64,000 nt of DNA from Dugong dugon (Eukaryota; Chordata; Mammalia; Sirenia; Dugongidae): the NCBI GenBank assembly GCA_030035585.1, contig CM057469.1:116290650-116354649 (forward strand). Direction: 5' to 3'. Positions 37,090-48,831 of the stretch are shown here, one piece after another. The notes beneath the pieces were generated by a model that was not told the DNA's origin, searched no databases, and saw only the letters and a list, made by a program, of their open reading frames with translations. A program made the position numbers and the translations under genes. Every line of letters starts with the position of its first letter. The stretch's first letter is position 1.

Positions 37090-38550
37090 GTTTCTCCAGG
37101 TGGGAGTATTCCTCACTTTGAAACTAAGATCTCTAGACCTGCAGAACATAGGGTCATGGGGACAGGTAGCAAAAATTTTGTTAGTGGGTCACTAGCAGTA
37201 ATAATAGTGAGTAGTGCCACTCCCATTTCCATCCCTTGATTCCTGGACCCATGAATCTTGGCTATGGGAGAAATTATATATCGGATGCTGGTTTAGAGCA
37301 TATACAGCCTTCTGGAGAACTTTGCCCCAACCCTACAAGGTATTGCAACCTAGTTAGTATCATAAATACATCTTTAGGAGGCCATTTCATTGTTTTATCA
37401 AGCCAGCTCATTCAGGATGATGGGGAACATGGTAAGAGCAGTGAATTCTGTGAGCATGGGCCCATTTCCACACTTTATTTGCTGTAAAGTGAGTGCCTTG
37501 ATCAGAGACAATGCTGTGTGGGATACCATGATGGATGAAGCATTTTGTAAGTCCACCGATGGTAGTTTTGGCAGAAGCATTTCATGGAAGGAAGACAAAT
37601 CCATATCCAGAGTTAGTATCTATTCCAGTAAGAACAAAATGATGGCCTTTCCATGATGAAAATTGTCCAATGTAATCAACCTGCCACCAGATTGCTGGCT
37701 GATCACCTCAAGGAAAGATGCCATATCAGGGACTCAGTGTTGGTCTCTGCTACTGGCAAATTAGGCACTCAGCAGTGGCTATAGCCAAGTCGATCTTGGT
37801 GAGTGGAAGTCCATGTTGCTGAGCTCATGTATAACTTCTATCCGTGCCACCATGGCCACTTTGTTCATGAGCCTATTGGGCAATGATGGAAGTGGATGGG
37901 GAAAGAGGATGCCTGGTTTCCACAGAACAAGCCATCCTATCCACTTGACTGTTAAACTCCTTCTCTGCAAAGGTCACCCTTTTGTGAGCATTCACATGAG
38001 ACACAAATATCTTCACTTCTTTTGCCCGTTTAAAGAGGTCTATCCACATACCTCTTTCCCATACCTCCTAGTCACCAATTTTCCAGTCATGCTCCTTCCA
38101 AGTCCTCGACCCTCCAGCCAAACCATTGGGCACAGCCCATGAATCAGTGTGCAATTGCACATCTGGCCATTCCTCCTTCCAAGCAAAGTGAACAGTGAGG
38201 TGCACTGCTTGAAATTCTGCCCATTGGGAGGTTTTCCCTTCACCACCATCCTTCAGGGAGGTCCCAGAAAGGGGCTGTAGTACTGCCACTGTCCTCTTTT
38301 GAGTGGTGCCTGTATATCACACAGAACCATCTGTAAACCAGGCACAAGTTTTATGCATTCAGTCTCTACTAAGGCCCAGTAACAATCCAAAATCTGTTTT
38401 TCAAAAGGAGAGTAGTTATCTGCAGAGGATATCAGGGCTTTTCTCCAAAATCCTAAGCATCTGTGCTGTAATTCACCAATAAGAGCCCACCAAAGGCTCC
38501 ATACAGCATATCTATCTGCCATTGACACTTCAGACACCATTGGATTGGCC
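37090..38550 (-). pseudogene. ERVL pol remnant: RNase H and integrase, frameshifted
   Basis: Minus-strand pieces: 38582-38253 (connection/RNase H, with LISSADNYSPFEKQILDCYW), 38289-38068 (TSQWAEFQAVHLTVHFAW, then a DSWAVPNGLAG block with the RNase H-type Asp), and integrase text between about 37970 and 37100 in broken frames. It parallels the + strand copy at 49.9-52.1 kb. Several frameshifts and stops are visible. The + strand ORFs here (37236-38142) are shadows. Confidence 0.8.
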
Positions 38551-38939
38551 AGATCATATGGCCCAGCCAAGTTGACACACAACCTTAGCCATCACACTAG
38601 TAATATAGGAGGTCTTTCTCAACTTGATAAAGAACATCTACAAAATAAATCCTACAGTTAACATCATACTTAATGGTGAAAATTGAACACTTTTTCCCTA
38701 AGATTAAGACAAGGCAAAGATTTCCCCTCAGTACACCTATTCAACATCATCCTGGAAGTCCTAGCTTGTGCAACAAGACAAGAAAATTAATTTTTTTTAA
38801 ATGTATGCAAATTACAAATAGAAATCTATTAATCTTTGTCCACAGATGACATGGTTGCCTATGTTGCACATCCTAAAGAATTGACCAAAAACCCCTGCAT
38901 CTAATAAGCAGGTATAACACATTGCAGGCTATAAGGTTA

Positions 38940-38998
38940 ATATTCACCCACTGCTGTTGAGTTGATTCCAACTCCTAGTGACCCTATACACAATATCA
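38940..38998 (-). mobile_element. AfroSINE tail fragment
   Basis: The segment cactgctgttgagttgattcca, then ctagtgaccctatac, matches only the tail end of the SINE. It is truncated. Confidence 0.6.
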
Positions 38999-39154
38999 AC
39001 TGCTTTCCTACATACTGGAAACAGCCATTTGGAATTTGAATTTAAAACAAACAACAACAAAAGAAAACACAACAGCACCAAAAAAATAAAATATCTAAGT
39101 ATATGTCTAACAAAATATACATTGGCTCTTTAGCGGAGAACTACATACTGATGA

Positions 39155-39265
39155 GATACATGATAGATAGACAGATGGTACATAGATTGACGGACAGACA
39201 GGCAGGCAAGCAGACAGACAGGCAGGCAGATAGACAGGCAGGCAGACAGGCAGATAGATAGATAT
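39155..39265. repeat. Compound tetranucleotide microsatellite (GATA/GACA/GGCA)n
   Basis: About 110 nt alternate gata, gaca and ggca units. It creates a spurious minus-strand ORF of LPVCLPVYLP-type repeats. Confidence 0.95.
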
Positions 39266-40660
39266 TTCATGTTCATGGATTAGAAGACTTAATATTCTTA
39301 AGATGCAAATTCTTCTCAATTTGGTTTGTAGATTCAGTGCACCCAATCAAAATCTCAAAATCCAGCATGTAATTTTGTAGGTATCAACAAGTTGATTCTA
39401 AAATTTATATGAAAAAGCAAAAGACCCAGAATAGCCAACACAATGCTGAAGAAGAACAAAGTTGAAAGACTCACACAATCTGTTTTTGAGACTTACTATA
39501 AAGCTACAGTAATCATGGCAGAGTGTTACTGGTAAAAAAAAACAAAAACAAAAAGATACATAGGTTAATGAAACAGAGTAGAGAGCCTAGAAATGATCCT
39601 ATACAAATAAAGTCAACTCATCTTTGATAAAGAAGCAAAGGCAACTCAATGGAGAAATGGTGCTGGAATAATTGTAAGTCCATATTAAAAAAAGAAAGAA
39701 AGAAAGAAATTAATCTAAACACAAATTTTACATCTTTCACAAAAAATAACTCAAAATGGATAGTAGACTTAAATGTAAAACGCAAAACAAAACTTCTAAT
39801 GAGAAAAAAAATCTAAGAACCTTGGGTTTGGTGATGAGATTTTAGATACAATATCAAAAACATGATCCATGAAAGCAAAAAATCAATGTTAGATTGTTTT
39901 AAAATTAAAAGCTTCTACTCCACAAAAAAATACAATTAACACAATGAAAAGACAAGCCAGAGATGAGAGAAAATATATGCAAAACACATGTCCGATAAAA
40001 CAAACTTACCCAAAACATAAAAAGAACTCTTAACACTCAACAAAAGAGAACAATTAACCCAATCAAAAAGGAGGAAAAGCTCTGAACTCACACCAACCCA
40101 ATGAAGATATGAAGATGGCAAATAAGTACATAAAAAGGTGTTCAACGTCATTTGTCATTAGGGAATTGAAAATAAAATAATAATGAAATGCCATTACGTA
40201 TCTATTTAAAAAGAAACCTGTTGTTGCCGAGTTGATAGAGCAATAGGAGTTCTCATTTATTGTTTGTGGGAATGAAAAATTGTACAGAACGTTGGAAGAC
40301 AGTTTGACAGTTTCTTACAAAGTTAAATATAGTCTTATCATGTAATCCAGCAACTATGCTCCAAAATATTTACTCAACTGATTTGAAAATGTATGTCCAC
40401 GCAAAAACTTGCACATGAATGATGATAGCAACTTTATAATCTCCAAAAACTAGAAATTATCAGAATATCCCTCAATAAGTGAATGAATAAATAAGCATAC
40501 AATAGAATATTATTCAGCAATTTAAAAAAAAAGATCTATCAGGCCATTAAAAGACATGGATGAATCTTAAATACCTATTGCTAAGTGAAAGAAGCAAATC
40601 TGAGAAAGCTGCATACTGTATGATTCGATTATATGACATTCTGACATAGCAAGAGTATAA

Positions 40661-40857
40661 ATCAGTAACCCGCTGCCATCTAGTCAAGTCTGACTCATAG
40701 CAACCCCATGTGTGTCAGAGTAGAACTGTACTCCATATGCTTTCAATGGCTGATTTTTCAAGCCTTTCTTCTGAGATGGCTTTGGGTGGACTCGAACTTC
40801 CAACTTTTAGTTAGCAGCTGAGTGCATGAACTATGTACATAAGAACCCTGGGACTCC
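40661..40857 (-). mobile_element. AfroSINE, third class
   Basis: It shows tagtcaagtctgactcatag, tttcaatggctgatttttca and gaaccctgggactcc. It is inserted in the 3' end of the old L1. Confidence 0.8.
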
Positions 40858-41264
40858 AGAAAATCTATAGAGATCATAAAATGATTAGGGTTGACAGTAG
40901 CTTTGGAAGAGGGAGGAGAGTTGAATACATGAGGCACACATGATTTTTTATGATGGTAAAACGATTCTGTATGATTACATAATGGTAGACATGTGACATT
41001 AAGCATTTGTCATAACCCATAGGAATTTGTGGCACAGACTGTTAATCTTTATGTATAATTTTTTTTTAAATGCATTTAGGAGGTCAGAAGATCCCAGGGT
41101 GGAATGTGGACTGTGACAAAAGAATCTAACTGTATTACACATGTATGAAACAACCTCACTGTAAGGAGGAGAGAAAAAAGTGGTGACCTAATTAACTTTG
41201 GAAATGACTATAGTGTGTAAGACTAAAAGAAAAAGGAACAACTAGTTTTCACATAGTAGTACAG

Positions 41265-41375
41265 GTCAAAGGATCCCTGCTGCTCCTTGGAAACACTTTT
41301 GGGGCAGTTCTACTCTGTTCTATAGGGTTGCTATCAGTCGGAATCTACTCGACAGCAACTTGTTTTTTTAATGTA
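41265..41375 (+). mobile_element. AfroSINE, 5'-truncated
   Basis: It shows tccttggaaacacttttggg, ctctgttctatagggttgct and tcggaatctactcgacagc. The head is missing. Confidence 0.75.
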
Positions 41376-41714
41376 TATACATGAACTATTTACACACATG
41401 TATTTCTTTGCTCTATCAGTTGAGAGGGCCTAAAATCAGTATGTCAATGGTCATACATGGTGTTAATTTCTAATATCCTTCTCCAATAAAAGAAGATAGG
41501 GATCTTTGAATAAACCGATGTTAAGAGTGGGGAAGGAAGTGTACCAGATGAGCCTGGAGGAGCTTGTTGTTCTAAAAAGTAAGGACATGTTAAGAAAAAC
41601 AAAAAACTTGCATTGATGGTGGCACATAAAAGCCTAACAGGAGCCAACTAAAAGAGTTCCCAGTTTTCATAGCTGGAACAATTTTAGCAAACTAAAAATG
41701 AAGTAGATTATAAC

Positions 41715-42268
41715 TGTCTTAGGCTGGGTTCTCTAGAGAGGCAATACTAGTAAAGCATATATATGAACAGAGAGAGAGAGGGAGATTTTTCTCAAGGAAA
41801 TGGCTCACATGGTTGTGGAGGCTGGCAAGTCCCAAAGTCTGTGGGTCAGGCGTTGGCTGAAGGCTTCTCCTGACTCACGTGGTTGCAGGGACTGATAACC
41901 AAGAATTGACAGGTCAGGTGGCAGGCTGCTGGCTCACAAGGCTGCAGAAGCCAGTGAATCCCAAAGTCAACATGTTGGACTACAATCTGCTGGTTCCAGT
42001 CCCAAGAACCAGAGGTCAGATGATGACAAGCCAGAAACAGGATCCAGAGCAAGCAAATGAGCTTTGCCAGAAATCCACATATATATTGGGTGCAGTTTAC
42101 AACTGATTGGCTGATCACATCAGATCACATCATGAAGATGATTAATTATATTACTTACTGGAAATCACAAAATGGAGGATAATTACATCAGATCACAAAA
42201 TGGAGAATAATTATATAATACTGAGAATCATGGCCTAGCTAAATTGACACATAATGTTAACCATCACA
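41715..42268 (-). mobile_element. Solo ERVL-type LTR with perfect 5-bp duplication
   Basis: It starts tgtcttaggctgggttctct and ends gttaaccatcaca. ataac is found at 41710-41714 and 42269-42273. It is the same family as the LTRs of the two ERVL remnants. The ORFs across it (41846-42118 and the reverse) are not genes. Confidence 0.9.
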
Positions 42269-42279
42269 ATAACCTAAAG

Positions 42280-43060
42280 TACAAAATAAATATTCATGAG
42301 TTATTTTTTACATAAAGAAATGATTGAATAAATAAATAAATGAGGGAGAAGAGACAAATCTCCCATGAAGAATTCCAAATAATTTATGTAGATACTCTGT
42401 CCTTAAGAAGGTAGAGCATAACCCCCATGCTCCTAAGGCATGAGAAAAACATTGTGACTTCCTTTCAAAGAGTAAACTTAGGTAGGAAGGACAAAAAAGT
42501 AACTTTACAGTGGAGAAACCTAACAAATACTATCTTAGCCATGTGATCAAGATCAACATCAACAGTGACAAATCACACTGATAGCAAGTACTCTTGATGA
42601 AAATGGCATTGCACCTCTGCGTTCTTCCTCTAAATATTCATGACTTCATTCTAATCATAAAAAAAATCAGGAAAATTCCAATAAAGAGGTATTCTTCAAA
42701 ATACCCAACCAATTTTCAAAACTGTCAAAGTCATCAAAAGCAAGGAAATTCTGAGAAGCAAACACAGCCCAGAAGAGCCTTTGGAGACATGACAATTCAA
42801 TCCAATGTGATATCCTGGCTAGGATCCTGGATAGAAAAAGGACATTAGATAAAAACAAAGAAAACCTAATCAAAATGTGGATGTTATTTAATAATAATGT
42901 ATCAATACTGCTGACTAATTGTAACAAGTATAATATTAATGTAAGATTTTATTAATGGGGGAACTGGATAGTAGGTTTATGGGAAGTCCATGTATATACT
43001 ATCTTTACAATAATTCTGTAAAACTACAACTGTTTTAAAAATTAAGTCTTTTTTTAAATC
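42280..43060 (+). mobile_element. Old L1 3' UTR-like fragment
   Basis: It shows aactgtcaaagtcatcaaaa, tggagacatgacaattcaat, gtgatatcctggctaggat and gaaaaaggacatt, then tactatctttacaataattctg. This pattern is widespread in old mammalian L1 3' ends. Subfamily unknown. Confidence 0.6.
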
Positions 43061-43329
43061 ATTTGCTAAAATTGAAATATAAAACAAAAACATAATTTAT
43101 AAGCCCTTTTTTTAAATTTTTAGATTCAACAGACAAAATTAGTCTATCCAACAACTAGAAAATTTTTACAAATCTTACTCTCAATTTCTGTACTTACCTG
43201 GCAGTGAACCACACTATTGGTTGCCCTGCCCCTAGAGGAGTGAAATGGAATCACTTTCCTGAAAAGGGCCAAAGTGGGTCTACTAACCTGTGATCTGGAA
43301 ATATATTCTAGCTTCAGTCAGGACTGGCG

Positions 43330-43640
43330 TTGGAAACACTTAACATCTTACAATATTTGTTCTTTTGTGATTGACCTATTTCACAGAGCGTAAGATTTTC
43401 CAGGTTCATCCTTGTTGTAGCATGGATGAGGACTTCATTTCTCTTTCTGGGGCTGAGTAATATTCTGTTGTATGTAGGTACCACATTTTGTTTATCCATT
43501 CATTCATTGACTGAACACTTAGGTTGTTTTCACATTTTGGTTATTGTGAGTAGTGTTTCAATGTCATTGGTGTAGACATGTCTATTCTCATTGCTGCTTT
43601 CAGGCCTCTCGGGTATATAACTAGAAGTGAAACTCCTGAG
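43330..43640 (-). mobile_element. Old L1 ORF2 C-terminal fragment
   Basis: It is antisense to L1: ttgttcttttgtgattgacc, ccaggttcatccttgttgt, ggctgagtaatattctg and tttatccattcattcattg. It resembles 2860-3100 of the young L1. Confidence 0.8.
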
Positions 43641-44960
43641 TGAGTGTTTGTTTATGGTGATGGGAAATTTGGCAATTATTATAGGGTGGTAGTTGCACAA
43701 CATGATTAGTATAATTGATATCACTAAATTGTACACCTTATAAATATTTATTTGGCAAATGTTGTGTTACATATACATTTAAAATGATAGATACAAGACT
43801 TAACATCTGGCTGGATTTCTCTTAATATTTGATGAATTAATGAAAAATTAAATGATACTTTGTTTGAAAAGCATCACTCATGTGAGTGAAGAATAAGAAC
43901 CAAATTGTCAAAGAATCTAAATATATTTAGACAACTACCAGCTACATCACTGTCATTGCCATCACTTCCCTGGAATCATATCTTGTGTAAAAATAAAGTA
44001 CTTGCCCAATCCTTTATCTACAATGGGGTTGTTAGGCCAAAATCCCATGGACCTGGGGAAACTCAGTACTGCTACATAGATAGAATTGCCAGAAAAAATG
44101 AAGGACTCTAGTTAAATTTTAATTTCAAATGATGAACAAAAAATTTCTTAGTATATGCCCAAAATATCGCATAGTTACTCGACCAGGCAAATATTGCCCA
44201 TTTGCTTAATCTGGCTACCCTACATGTAGAAATTTTCATTCTCAAATAAATAGACGAGGTGAATGTTCATTGTCTACTTTTCTTAACTGATGTTTGCCAA
44301 GTCCTTGTATCCTTCCCAAGGTAGGCTGCTTAGATGCAAAGAGGGAGTGCCACCAATTACACCTGAAACTTGACTTAAACTCATTTAGTACTTTTGGTGG
44401 AATTTTTTTTTAATCTGTCATATAATGAGTTGGGGAAGATTGTAATTATCAATTTTTCAGTAGTTTAAACTCTTCTTAAAAGTTATTTGACCTAAAGTTG
44501 TAAGAGATTTTATAATACAGATTAAATTTCTTAAGTAGGTATAGTAAACTCCCCCTGAAGAATTAAGACCCTTTCAACCCAGGCACTTAAAAAAAGAAAG
44601 AACCTCATTAGTTGGTTGCAAGAGCAAAAACATACAATGACAATGTTCCCTAGATCTCTGCCCTCCATTGCCTTCACTGGCTTTCAGGTGGGCGTCCAAA
44701 CAGTTCAACCCTCCTCTGTTCTAAAATGGGTGTATCTTACAAAGATAGAATGTTAAGAGTTCCTCCAGGGCAGCGGCTTATCTATGGAAAATAGCACCTA
44801 TGGCAATTAGTTTTAAATTGCTGAATGATCTCTCACAGCTGGCAACGGAAACTGCAATGGCCAGTAGAAACTGCTCATTGGCATGCCCTCTCCAGTGGCA
44901 TCCAGGGCACGTGCCCTACCTGCCATACCTCAGATACGCCTCTGCTTCCTTGTCTCTAGG
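43641..44960. other. Mostly unique sequence; L1 tail trace
   Basis: 43680-43800 resembles an old L1 3' UTR (aaattgtacaccttataaat). 44080-44220 looks like an old repeat that I could not name. No gene was seen. Confidence 0.35.
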
Positions 44961-44961
44961 C

Positions 44962-45164
44962 TGTATAAAAACCCATTGCTGTCAAGTCAATTCCAACTCA
45001 TACCGACTCCTTGTGTAACAGAGCAGAACTGCTCCATAGGGGTTTCTTGGCTGTAATGTTTTTGGAAGCAGATCTCTTTTCTTCCATGGCAGAGCTGGGT
45101 AAATTCAAACAACCAACTTTTTGTTTAGGAGTCAAGTACAAACAGTTCATGTCACCTAGGGACT
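44962..45164 (-). mobile_element. AfroSINE, long form (left arm of an inverted pair)
   Basis: It shows aaacccattgctgtcaagtc, actgctccataggggtttct, and a central gcagatctcttttcttccat. It lies immediately next to an opposite-strand copy. Confidence 0.8.
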
Positions 45165-45166
45165 TT

Positions 45167-45365
45167 TCCCTGGGTGGTGCAAATGGTTAATACTCTCAGT
45201 TGCTAACTGGAAAGAAGGAGCTTCGTGTCCTTCCAGAGGCACCTCAGCAGAAAGGCCAGGTGATCTACTTCTGAAAAATCATCCACCGAAAACCCTGTGG
45301 AGCACAGTTCTACTCTGACACACATGGGGTTGCCAGGAGTCGGAATCGACTCAACAACATTCTAG
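45167..45365 (+). mobile_element. AfroSINE, third class (right arm of an inverted pair)
   Basis: It shows ccctgggtggtgcaaatgg, the middle gtgatctacttctgaaaaatc, then gttctactctgacacacatg and gtcggaatcgactcaac. Confidence 0.8.
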
Positions 45366-46270
45366 GTGATCATATTTTTCATTCTGGGATGAACCAAATC
45401 AGTGAAAATAGGTACATGGTGTATTGCCTAATGGGATGAATGCAATACAGCTGCCCCCGGTTGTTCCAGTGTTCAGCAAATATATAATGTTTCTTTTTTC
45501 CTCTGTCCATCAGAGTAAAACTAGGTTTTAATTTGTTGCTCTTTGAAGTGTCTTACATTGGTGGGGAGAGGAGGATGAATGCATTTAGAAGGAACAAAAG
45601 AGGACATATCTCCAACTGATACATATTTTTCTAGATTCTATGAAAGGAAACAATATATCAAACTACTATCAAACTACTTTTTCTTAAATTAAAAGTGGAA
45701 ATCTTCCCTAGGAGAGGGTCACACCTATGTGAAAGCCAGTAGACTGAAAGGGAAAATTTTAGGTACCACAGGTAAACTTTGCCCCCTCTATAGAATGTGC
45801 TCTTGCTGTCATTATATTGCTCTTAAATGAGTAATGGTGGGGGGGGGGGGGGGGACTGCAGAATATGGAAAGAGTGATTCAATAAGCTATTAGCATTTCT
45901 CAAAAAAAAATAGGGTCCACTTGTCTATTTAGACTAATTCTTGGCACTCTTTGCCAGGAAGACTGATACCTTGAACATGGGCGGAAACCCACAGCTTTTA
46001 GCTTTAAGGAGGTTTAAGAGAAGGCAAGCAGATGGGAGTCTGAAAACATCAGCAAGACTGATACATGGATTTATATACGAAAGCCCTAGGATCATTACAG
46101 GACTGGTTCTGATTTTGGAACTCAGCTATTTATCATTATTATTATCCTTGCTTATGGCTTCAACTCAGCAATGGAGATAAAGTGTAAAAGGAATTGGACT
46201 AGAAGTCAGTAAACCAGGCTTCGATTTCTGGTATACCTCTTCTTAGCTATGTATTTATGCTGCCCCTCAT
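45366..46270. other. Unique sequence with a 16-nt poly-G tract
   Basis: A run of 16 G lies at 45839-45854. Short ORFs (45941-46180) have no domain. No gene was recognised. Confidence 0.45.
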
Positions 46271-46423
46271 TATGAGGGTAAGTCAAAAAGTATTGCTACT
46301 AGCGTTCCAGCTCATACATGCACATGTTTATTCCAAACAAAACATATTTAAACATGTCTCTGAGATCAGTTGATGGCTACACACAACATCTCTCAGTAAT
46401 ACACTTGTCATAGTCTCATTAGG

Positions 46424-47015
46424 GTGCCTTCAAAAAAAAAAAAATTCTTTTTCGTGCCAAGGGAAAAAAAAAATGGTTTTGAGGTCAGGGCTAATATCAA
46501 ATTTTTAACAAAACTCAAGTGGACATCTTCCCAAATCATTGAAGCTTTGCAACAAATTTATGGGACTGCTCATACACATAAAACAACAGTTTTTAGATGG
46601 ATCAAGCATTTTAAGGAAGGTCGGGATGGCCTCAAAGATGATCCCAGAGGAGGAAGACCACTCAGAAGGGCATGATGACTGTTTTGGGGGATTCCAAAGG
46701 GGTAATCTTGATAGATTTTCTCAAACGACACAGAACTATCATGGGGCTTATTGTGAAGAAGTTTTAAGAAAATTTGAAACTGCATTGGTGAGAAAAAGTC
46801 CAGGAAATTTGCGCCAAGGAATTTTTTTCCACTACAAAAATGCAGTTGCTCATTCTTCAAGGGTAGCAAGGGTTATTCCACCAGAATTTCATTGGGAAAC
46901 CTTACCCTATCTACCCTACAGACTTAATCTTGCTCCTTCAGACTTCTTTTTGTTCCCAAAACTCAAGGAGCATTTGAAAGGAACACAATTTGTGTCTCTT
47001 GAGGAGGTGGTGTAA
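46424..47015 (+). pseudogene. Mariner transposase, deleted and frameshifted
   Basis: The N-terminal helix-turn-helix half is at 46424-46675 (GFEVRANIKFLTKLKWTSSQ, then a DDPRGGRP linker). A shifted frame (46539-47015) carries the end of the catalytic domain: GAYCEEVLRKFETALV, FHYKNAVAHSS and LAPSDFFLFPKLKEHLKG. The first catalytic Asp region is deleted, and the usual HHDNAPAHS Asp is Lys here (FHYKNAVAHS). LAPSD retains the third Asp. The transposase is inactive. Confidence 0.9.
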
Positions 47016-47160
47016 ATTGAAGAGCACAGAATTCTTTGGAGAAGGGTTAGAGAGATGGAAACACTGCTTTCAGAAGTGTATAGACCTAGCTCGAGGATAT
47101 GTAGAGAAACGGTAGCTTCACATTTTAATATTTTTGTTTAATAAAGGTTCTATGATTTTG

Positions 47161-47340
47161 TGGAGCCCTGGTGGCACGGTAGTTAAGAACTCAGATGCTA
47201 ACCTAAATGTCAGCAGTTTGAATACACCAGCCACTCCTTGGAAACCCTACGGGGCAGTTCTACTCTGTCCTATAGGGTCACTATGAGTAGGAATCAACTC
47301 AACAGCAATGGGTTTGTTTTTTGTTTGTTTTGTTTTTGTT
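47161..47340 (+). mobile_element. AfroSINE, short form, inserted in the mariner
   Basis: It has the sense head tggagccctggtggcacgg and ends gcaatgggtttg and a T-rich tail. Flanks ttctatgattttg (47148-47160) and ttttatgagtttg (47341-47353) match at 11 of 13 positions. Confidence 0.9.
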
Positions 47341-47384
47341 TTTTATGAGTTTGTAGCAATACTTTTTGACTTACCCTTGTATTT

Positions 47385-48107
47385 AAGAGACAAATCCACA
47401 AAGCCCCTTTCAGTCCAGGAAGGATATTTGTATACACTAGTAGATATTGAAGCAATTGCCCAAAACCACTCTTTTTCATTCAGATTTTCCTCACTTAAGA
47501 CTTTTAATGTTTCTTTCCTGTTTTCCACTACCTCTAAAATCTATTCTTTGAACTAAAATCTTAAACTCTATTTCTGGTATCTTCAGACTTAGTGTTTGCA
47601 TGTGCTTTCTCAGTAGAATTAAATGATATGTATAATGACATTCTTAACTCTAACACTCTACAATATATGACATTTTTTAAAAAGTGCTTGGCAAAGCATT
47701 AAATATTAACAATCCAATTTGCAGACCCAGGATATACTCCACTGGGTAGTGATTTTTCTAATTCTACCAGACTATACCACAAGCTACCTACCACTCATTT
47801 AATCACTTAGCAGATTTAGAAGTCCACCAGAGGGTTATATGCTGAATTCAAAGCATCATGCCTTTGAAACGATTAGAGACTCAACAGTACCTTCAAGAGC
47901 AGCACATCATCACCACCATGCCCATCCAGCAGAATGCTGACCATACAAACTCAAGCACAAAGCTTCCTACTCCCTTTGCTTTGCTTAGACAAAACATTGT
48001 TGATGCTAATCTTGAATTTCCAAGTAGAATTTTATTTTTATAGTTAGTTTCCTTCAGTTCTGGTAACTTCTCCTATATTGTTTAATCTCTGACCTTGCTC
48101 TGCTGAC
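47385..48107. other. Unique sequence, no gene recognised
   Basis: Short ORFs only, and no repeat recognised. Confidence 0.4.
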
Positions 48108-48705
48108 TGTGATGGTTAAGATTGTGTGTTAACTTGGCTGGGTCATGATTCTCAGTGTTTATTTGTGATCACTCCCATGATCAAATATGCTGTGAGTAGC
48201 CAATCAGTGGAAAGGGAGTTTCCCTGGGGGTGTGGCCTGCATCTGAATATAAGCAGACATTCTGGCTTTTTGCTCACTCTGGATCCTGCAGCTGCCTCCT
48301 GTTCATCTGACCTCAGGACTTGAGCTGTCAGCTTATCTGCCAAACTTGGAATTCATTGATCTTCACAGCCTGAGAGCAGAGCCCTGCTCTATGACCTGCT
48401 GATCTCGGGTTTGCCAGCCCCTGCAGCTACGTAAATCAGGAGAAACCTTGCAGTCTCGCTTGCCAATCTTGGAATTCATCAACCTTCACAGCCTTTGAGC
48501 AGGAGCCCAGCTCTCTGACCTGCCGATCTTGGGCTCACCAGCTTCTACAGCTGTGTGAATTGGGAGGAGCTTCTACCCTGATCCATGGACTTGGGACATT
48601 CTATCCTCTACAATCTCATGAGCTGTTTCCTTGACATAAATATCTCTCTCTATATATTTATACCCTTTACTGGTTTTGCTTCTCTAGAGAACCCAGCCCA
48701 AGACA
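48108..48705 (+). mobile_element. ERVL-type LTR, probably solo
   Basis: It starts tgtgatggttaagattgtgt and ends tctctagagaacccagccca and agaca. Flanks ctgac (48103-48107) and ctgag (48706-48710) differ at one base, which suggests an independent solo LTR rather than the 5' LTR of the pol remnant that follows. No primer-binding site was seen after it. Confidence 0.8.
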
Positions 48706-48831
48706 CTGAGGTTGCCTTCCTCCACTGGGTTCGTCTATGCTTCACTTTAATTGCTGTATCAATCATGATGATTTTGGCTGTTAAGTGATGAGATACGCCC
48801 TTAACAGAAACTTAAATAATACATACTATAT

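Larger units (their letters stand above)
35860..38596 (-). mobile_element. ERVL-type provirus remnant (internally deleted)
   Basis: On the minus strand it begins with about 40 nt of an LTR edge (38596-38556), then runs into pol (RNase H, integrase, dUTPase) and ends with an LTR (36430-35860). The flanks ctaga (35855-35859) and ctagt (38597-38601) fit a 5-bp target duplication. The old L1 is continuous on either side once the element is set aside. Gag, protease, RT and most of the 5' LTR are gone. The dUTPase after integrase is the hallmark of class III ERVL elements. Confidence 0.88.
31240..41260 (+). mobile_element. Old L1, dismembered by nested insertions
   Basis: Ordered pieces on the + strand follow an L1. 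ORF1 coiled-coil remnants are at 31480-31620 (KNAFDGLISRVDMAKERI). The ORF1-ORF2 region is at 32413-33230. Endonuclease remnants are at 33750-34150 (ttgaagacttcaatacacc; tctcagaccacaatgg). The RT region is at 34630-34760, 35224-35855 and 38600-38930. The C-terminus and 3' UTR are at 39350-41250. No open frame of note is left. Inserts include LTRs (31894, 34761), an ERVL provirus (35860) and SINEs (33238, 34415, 38940, 40661). The order of pieces is read directly. The end coordinates are approximate. Confidence 0.8.
46273..47379 (+). mobile_element. Mariner (Tc1/mariner) element with TA duplication
   Basis: The terminal repeats share agggtaagtcaaaaagtatt: left tgagggtaag at 46273, right reverse complement from 47379. 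Both ends abut a TA (46271-46272 and 47380-47381). About 917 nt remain once the internal SINE is discounted, so the ~1.3-kb element has lost some 0.3-0.4 kb. Confidence 0.93.

Noticed and set aside
39107..39346. Leu/Pro/Cys-rich minus-strand ORF
   Set aside because: A product of the tetranucleotide microsatellite.
46424..46675. Domesticated mariner DNA-binding protein
   Set aside because: A short ORF ending at a frameshift inside an intact-ended mariner, with no fusion exon or splice context seen.
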